Assembly: GCF_000255655.1 (NCBI RefSeq) | Contig: NZ_JH636434.1 | Span: 962,667 to 1,026,666 of the forward strand | Reading direction: 5' to 3' | Origin: Schlesneria paludicola DSM 18645 | Lineage (GTDB): Bacteria > Planctomycetota > Planctomycetia > Planctomycetales > Planctomycetaceae | Length of the DNA: 64,000 nt | Part shown: positions 60,890-64,000 of the stretch, in pieces | How positions within the stretch are numbered: the stretch's first letter is position 1 | Layout: every line of letters begins with the position of its first letter | Notes under the pieces: generated by a model | Seen by the model: only the letters and a program-made list of their open reading frames with translations | Database searches by the model: none | What the model was told of the DNA's origin: nothing | Translations under genes and position numbers: made by a program

Positions 60890-61753
60890 ATGACGACTCA
60901 TCACTTCCTCAGCGCCGACGCCATTGACGATGTCATGGTGCTGGAACTGCAAGACAATATCAGCAATATGCCCGACCATACGATTCTGAACGAACTCGAA
61001 GAGATTCGACGTCAGCGGCGTGAGATTGGTGCCACGAAACTGATCTTCGACCTTGGAAAGGCCCAGTATTTCGGTTCCACGCTGCTCGAATTGATTCGTG
61101 TCGTTTGGAACGATTTGACGGCCCTGAAAGGAAAACTCGTCCTTTGCAACCCCTCGCCGTTCGGCCGCGAGATTCTCGAGATCGCCAAATTTCATCTGAT
61201 CTGGCCGTTGCTCGAAACGCGTGCCGAGGCGCTTGCCATGTTGGGGTCTGGCCCCAATGTTGCTAGCTGGCCCACAGAGCTGCAGGAATCTCTGACAAAA
61301 TACGAGCGAGGGCCCGAGGAACTGCGACAAGCACTGAAGGGATTTTCCGCGATCGAATTGCGGACACCGGCGCCGCCAGGCGTTTGGAGCGTGCATCAAA
61401 TCGTGTGTCATATTGCCGATTTTGAGTTGGTGTACGCCGATCGGATGAAACGCGTCGTGGCAGAAGACCAGCCGACGATGTTCGGAGGTGATCCGGATGT
61501 CTTCGCCGAGAAACTCGCTTATGCACAGCGTCACCTTGAGGAAGAACTCGACGTCATCACGGCGGTGCGACGTCAGACGTCAAGGTTCTTGAAAACGCTA
61601 GTTGCCCATGACTTTGAACGCACGGGAATCCATTCCGTCGACGGTCCATTGACACTTCAGGTTCTGCTGGGCCGCATTGCGGGCCATATTCCCCATCATT
61701 TAAAACTAATCGAAGGAAAGCGCCAAACCTTCACGAGCCGTCAATCGAATTAG
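60890..61753 (+). CDS. STAS (anti-sigma antagonist) domain fused to DinB domain
   Basis: A 287-aa fusion. Residues about 1-118 are a STAS domain of the SpoIIAA/RsbV type (MVLELQDNISNMPD; KLIFDLGKAQYFGSTLLELI), with S63 at the position phosphorylated by anti-sigma kinases. Residues about 135-280 form a four-helix DinB/YfiT-like domain with the metal-site histidines H174 (VCHIADFEL) and H266/H270 (GHIPHHLKL), a complete triad. DinB proteins are metal-dependent thiol or sugar-moiety transferases, or are uncharacterised. I do not know this fusion. GAGGA at 60876 supports the ATG at 60890. It ends the three-gene signalling set. Confidence 0.85.
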   Translation: MTTHHFLSADAIDDVMVLELQDNISNMPDHTILNELEEIRRQRREIGATKLIFDLGKAQYFGSTLLELIRVVWNDLTALKGKLVLCNPSPFGREILEIAKFHLIWPLLETRAEALAMLGSGPNVASWPTELQESLTKYERGPEELRQALKGFSAIELRTPAPPGVWSVHQIVCHIADFELVYADRMKRVVAEDQPTMFGGDPDVFAEKLAYAQRHLEEELDVITAVRRQTSRFLKTLVAHDFERTGIHSVDGPLTLQVLLGRIAGHIPHHLKLIEGKRQTFTSRQSN

Positions 61754-61801
61754 CGCCCATTTCATAACGAGAAATGGCAAAGAAGCTGCGCACCACGAAG
61801 G

Positions 61802-61890
61802 CTGTTGAAGTAGCGGGACTGGCTCCGATCGGATTAAACAACGCCATGACCAAGTGAATGCCAAAGTGCGCGTCCCCCTGACTTCAACAG
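61802..61890. repeat. Palindromic intergenic element, family A copy 3
   Basis: An 89-bp element bounded by the perfect inverted repeat CTGTTGAAGT...ACTTCAACAG. Inside are GGGACTGGCTCC and the matching GTCCCCCTG. The interior ACAACGCCATGAC is shared with copy 2. The neighbouring minus-strand GNAT gene ends inside it: its TGA at 61884-61886 is part of the repeat. Confidence 0.8.
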
Positions 61891-62444
61891 GCCGGTAGGG
61901 GATGTGCTGAGGGATGATGGAGGTCGAGACCGTAAACAACTTCATGGATCGATTCTCCGTAACGCCCCTTTTGGCAAGCAACATAGAACGATTCGCGTTT
62001 CATTCCCAGCTTGACCATCACCCGTTGCGAGTTGACATTCCGAACGTCCGTTGACGCCCAGATTCGCGAGAGGCCGAATGCCTGGATACCCCACGTCAAC
62101 GCCGCTCGGGCCGCTTCAGTCGCAATGCCTCGGCCCCACCATACGCGTCCGATCGCATAACCTAGCATCGCGGTCCGCGTCCCGGCGTTAACTTCCAGGT
62201 TCACCGTTCCAATAAGATTGTCATCGAGCACCACCGCGAACGTCGGAGACTTGTCCCACGAAAGGGACATGTTTCGCCTGACAAACACCTCCGAGTCCTG
62301 CATGGTGAATGGCAGCGGAATATGCGGCAGAAAGCGAGCGAACTCCTCATCATTTCGATACGCATTTGCGTCAGCGACATCGCCCGCCTGGAATGGCCGA
62401 AGTACCAGCCGTTCGGTGTGAAGTTCGATTTGCGCGGCCATCAT
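61884..62444 (-). CDS. GNAT-family N-acetyltransferase, RimJ/RimL type
   Basis: A 186-aa acetyltransferase. ELHTERLVLRPFQAGDVADA opens it, DDNLIGTVNLEV and the acetyl-CoA loop YAIGRVWWGRGIATEA lie in the middle, and NVNSQRVMVKLGM follows. It is related to, but clearly distinct from, the GNAT at 24.3 kb. The last 15 residues (YGLDLHHPSAHPLPAC) are unusual. The final codons and TGA derive from the family A repeat, so the natural C-terminus was probably altered by the repeat insertion. Substrate unknown. Two ATGs in a row (62444, 62441) are both possible starts. Confidence 0.87.
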   Translation of the reverse strand: MMAAQIELHTERLVLRPFQAGDVADANAYRNDEEFARFLPHIPLPFTMQDSEVFVRRNMSLSWDKSPTFAVVLDDNLIGTVNLEVNAGTRTAMLGYAIGRVWWGRGIATEAARAALTWGIQAFGLSRIWASTDVRNVNSQRVMVKLGMKRESFYVACQKGRYGESIHEVVYGLDLHHPSAHPLPAC

Positions 62445-62584
62445 ATGAGCCTGACCATAGTCGAAATCCCTGTTTCCACTTGGCCTATCGAAGACCGCGT
62501 TTGAAATCGGAAGCCCCAGACTGGATCATGGAAACCGTGTCGGGATCGAATGGCAATTTCAACTTTTGTATTCTCTCAAGTCAA

Positions 62585-62757
62585 GAGGATGGGAATACAA
62601 CGAGGTCCGTCCTCATAGCTCGCTTGGGTATCGAACCCCGGCGGAATTCGCGCGAACGTGTGGTCCTTCCGCTCCGGCTCCAGACCCACACGTTCCCCCT
62701 ACAATCGTGACTCTTATTCCAACTGGTACAGAAACCACCAGCAGGCCAGGATCATGA
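62585..62757 (+). pseudogene. IS3-family transposase C-terminal remnant and right end
   Basis: The frame reads EYNEVRPHSSLGYRTPAEFA, the end of the rve (DDE integrase) domain of IS3-family OrfB transposases, then a tail of about 30 residues to a stop at 62757. It is preceded by unrelated sequence, so at least 90% of the transposase is gone. ACTGGTACAGAAACCACCAG (62721-62740) and CAGGCCAGGATCA resemble IS3-family right terminal ends, so the element's right edge falls near 62756. Nothing of the left end is seen. It cannot be active. Confidence 0.8.
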
Positions 62758-63062
62758 AGTCGATTGCGAACGGCGAGCAAATCCTGAATGTCAGTGAGAA
62801 AATGGCGAGAGTTCAGGCCGTTGCGAGGATCGTTGAAAGGACAGGCGGAAAAGCTATCACGTACGCGCCACGGAGCTTTAACGGGTTAAGCAAGAATACA
62901 ATGGAAGCAAATCGTAGCTAGATTCGATATTAGGCTAAGTCGAAAGAAAGTCCAACTATTGATATCGGGCGCCAGCCAACGATTCGCCCTGATGGTCCAA
63001 GTCCGTTCTGCGGCATGGAGAATCGCTCGCTCCGCTACTGGCATATTTATACGCCGTTTTAG
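62754..63062 (+). pseudogene. Rhs-type polymorphic toxin C-terminal remnant with two in-frame ambers
   Basis: A single frame from the ATG at 62754 reads MKSIANGEQILNVSEKMAR, then IVERTGGKAITYAPRSFNGL, then SKNTMEANRS followed by TAG (62919), IRY, TAG (62931), then AKSKESPTIDIGRQ, SPFCGMENRSLRYWHIYTPF and TAG (63060). The NTMEANRSWIR...DIGR...SPFY.ME pattern, as I recall it, is that of a C-terminal Rhs toxin domain. Here the first amber replaces the expected Trp (TGG to TAG) and the second replaces a likely Gln (CAG to TAG). The N-terminal Rhs part is missing, replaced by the IS3 end. An intact candidate immunity gene follows after 18 bp. Confidence 0.6.
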
Positions 63063-63080
63063 GACTTGGAGTAGATAGTG

Positions 63081-63581
63081 ATGATAGAAATGACAATAAG
63101 TGAATTCGAAGCGTCGATCGAGAATAACTTTGGCTTTCTGAAAACGAAATATGGCTTTGATAGACGTGAAATTCAAAACATCAATGATGATCCTCGTGAT
63201 GCATACCTACTTGCTCGATTCTCAAGAGATGATGAGAGAATTGACATTGCTTGGAATGAAATGGCGAAGTCGTTGAGCATTCTCATTCGCCTATCTAACA
63301 ATGAGTTAGGACGAAAGGAGCGCTACGTATACTTCGAGCCGTTCGTTGAGTTCTTGTCGAAAGATGAATTATTGCCAATCGCGCCTCAACTGTTTCCTCG
63401 GATGTCCATGAAGGCAATCGAGTCCGTGATGCGGCAACGAAACGAGGCCTTCAGAGATGGCATCTCAAGCAAGATGGCTTTGCTAGGTGAGAAGCTTCGA
63501 CAGTATCTTGACATTGTGCGATCATCGCCGATTGAAATTATCCGAGAATACGAGAAATGGTATGAAGCTCGGACTTCATAA
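63081..63581 (+). CDS. Candidate immunity protein for the degraded toxin
   Basis: A 166-aa cytoplasmic protein, rich in charged residues, with no family I can name. The N-terminal FGFLKTKYGFDRREIQN and the mid segment DAYLLARFSRDDERIDIAWN have the look of small immunity proteins of Rhs/polymorphic toxin loci (DUF4304-like helix-strand patterns). GGAG nine bases before the ATG at 63081 gives a good ribosome-binding site. A GTG sits one codon earlier. GC is clearly lower than that of neighbours, consistent with transfer. It is intact although the toxin before it is broken. The immunity role is inferred from order and spacing. Confidence 0.65.
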   Translation: MIEMTISEFEASIENNFGFLKTKYGFDRREIQNINDDPRDAYLLARFSRDDERIDIAWNEMAKSLSILIRLSNNELGRKERYVYFEPFVEFLSKDELLPIAPQLFPRMSMKAIESVMRQRNEAFRDGISSKMALLGEKLRQYLDIVRSSPIEIIREYEKWYEARTS

Positions 63582-64000
63582 CTGACACCGCGTTGTTACC
63601 CTTTCAACTCGCAGGGCAATCGAGCGTCGAAGTCAAGGATTGATTATTGCATGAGGAAGCGGTCAGGAAAGCCCTCGGATTTGGGGCTTTGATTTCTCTG
63701 ATCTCTTCCAGCGGAGTCAACTCGTGTCCTCATTATTTGTTGAAACAGTTACGATGTACATTGAAGATGATACAGGCAATGGCAAAGGAGGCATTCCACT
63801 TTTCGAGAAGCCCTCACTCGGCCGGGTTGGCTAGATTTGATCTTGTGTAATTGCGGTGCTGTGACACCCAAAGCACCTCAGACTCTCACAGTCAGTCGTC
63901 GTTCACCTAGAGCAATGGAGTCGTCTACAGCCAGGGATATGTCAATCCGGCATCATTCTCAGGCGGCAGTGGAGTCGCGTATACCAGCTTCGCATTCCGG
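63582..64000. other. Degenerate AT-richer region at the right edge
   Basis: No complete gene. A frame open from 63655 to 63834 reads FDFSDLFQRSQLVSSLFVET, then EDDTGNGKGGIPLFEKPSLG before TAG, which is protein-like. Another begins after a TAG at about 63908 and runs off the edge (SQGYVNPASFSGG; VAYTSFAF). Both could be remains of secreted or Rhs-type proteins or part of a gene continuing beyond the window. Confidence 0.35.

Noticed and set aside
62919..62933. Amber recoding (e.g. pyrrolysine-like) of the toxin frame
   Set aside because: No structure, recoding genes or second TAG-containing gene support it. Two simple nonsense mutations in a truncated pseudogene are more likely.
63647..63850. 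67-codon frame near the right end
   Set aside because: A different frame at 63655-63834 is more protein-like, and neither has a convincing start. I treat the region as degenerate.

Overview
The window reads as chromosomal DNA of a planctomycete (class Planctomycetia). The evidence is a PSD1-type cytochrome c/DUF1549/DUF1553 giant, a DUF1501 protein, a DUF1559 pseudopilin beside a small lipoprotein, a sulfatase/hydrolase cluster, an archaeal-type ApgM phosphoglycerate mutase and DapL, all at moderately high GC. The genus is not resolved from sequence alone. Most of the window is ordinary chromosome. Accessory character is seen only in small intergenic palindromic elements and at the right end (about 62.4-64 kb).

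Layout. 0-6.5 kb (minus strand): the N-terminal part of der, apgM, an rluB-pyrK coupled pair, a lipoprotein and a DUF1559 pseudopilin. 7.2-12.2 kb (plus): a MacAB-like export system of one adaptor, one ATPase and two FtsX-type permeases. 12.6-15.8 kb: the PSD1 giant. 16.2-23.5 kb: a LysR regulator followed by gltB and gltD (ammonia assimilation). 23.8-25.8 kb: rpiB, a GNAT enzyme and an unknown planctomycete protein. 26-30.5 kb: an alpha/beta hydrolase and an isochorismatase-like hydrolase facing a sulfatase/dienelactone-hydrolase-like pair. 31.2-35.1 kb: a giant FHA/coiled-coil membrane protein. 35.3-39.6 kb (minus): an HpcH/HpaI aldolase, a PqqD-M50 protease-HlyD fusion and its HlyD partner. 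39.9-46.3 kb: zwf, nagA, dapL, an SDR without the usual catalytic residues, and an ArsR regulator. 46.4-51.9 kb: a secreted unknown, an A-type Fe-S carrier and a Tad-like pseudopilin operon (DUF4114, TadE, TadG, TadE). 52.2-56.1 kb: a leucine-rich-repeat protein, an ABM-like monooxygenase, a DUF1501 protein and a small unknown.

56.4-61.8 kb holds the most distinctive regulatory unit: a hybrid histidine kinase with a C-terminal HPt, then a receiver fused to an RsbW-like ATPase, then a STAS domain fused to DinB. This looks like a phosphorelay feeding a partner switch.

61.9-64 kb is a scar. It holds a GNAT enzyme whose stop codon lies inside a palindromic repeat, the right end of an IS3-family transposase, a Rhs-type toxin C-terminus broken by two amber codons, and an intact, AT-richer candidate immunity gene 18 bp after the toxin frame ends. 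Three copies of a roughly 90-bp element with about 20-bp imperfect inverted ends lie at 23.7, 31.0 and 61.8 kb. Two related palindromic elements lie at 30.9 and 53.2 kb.
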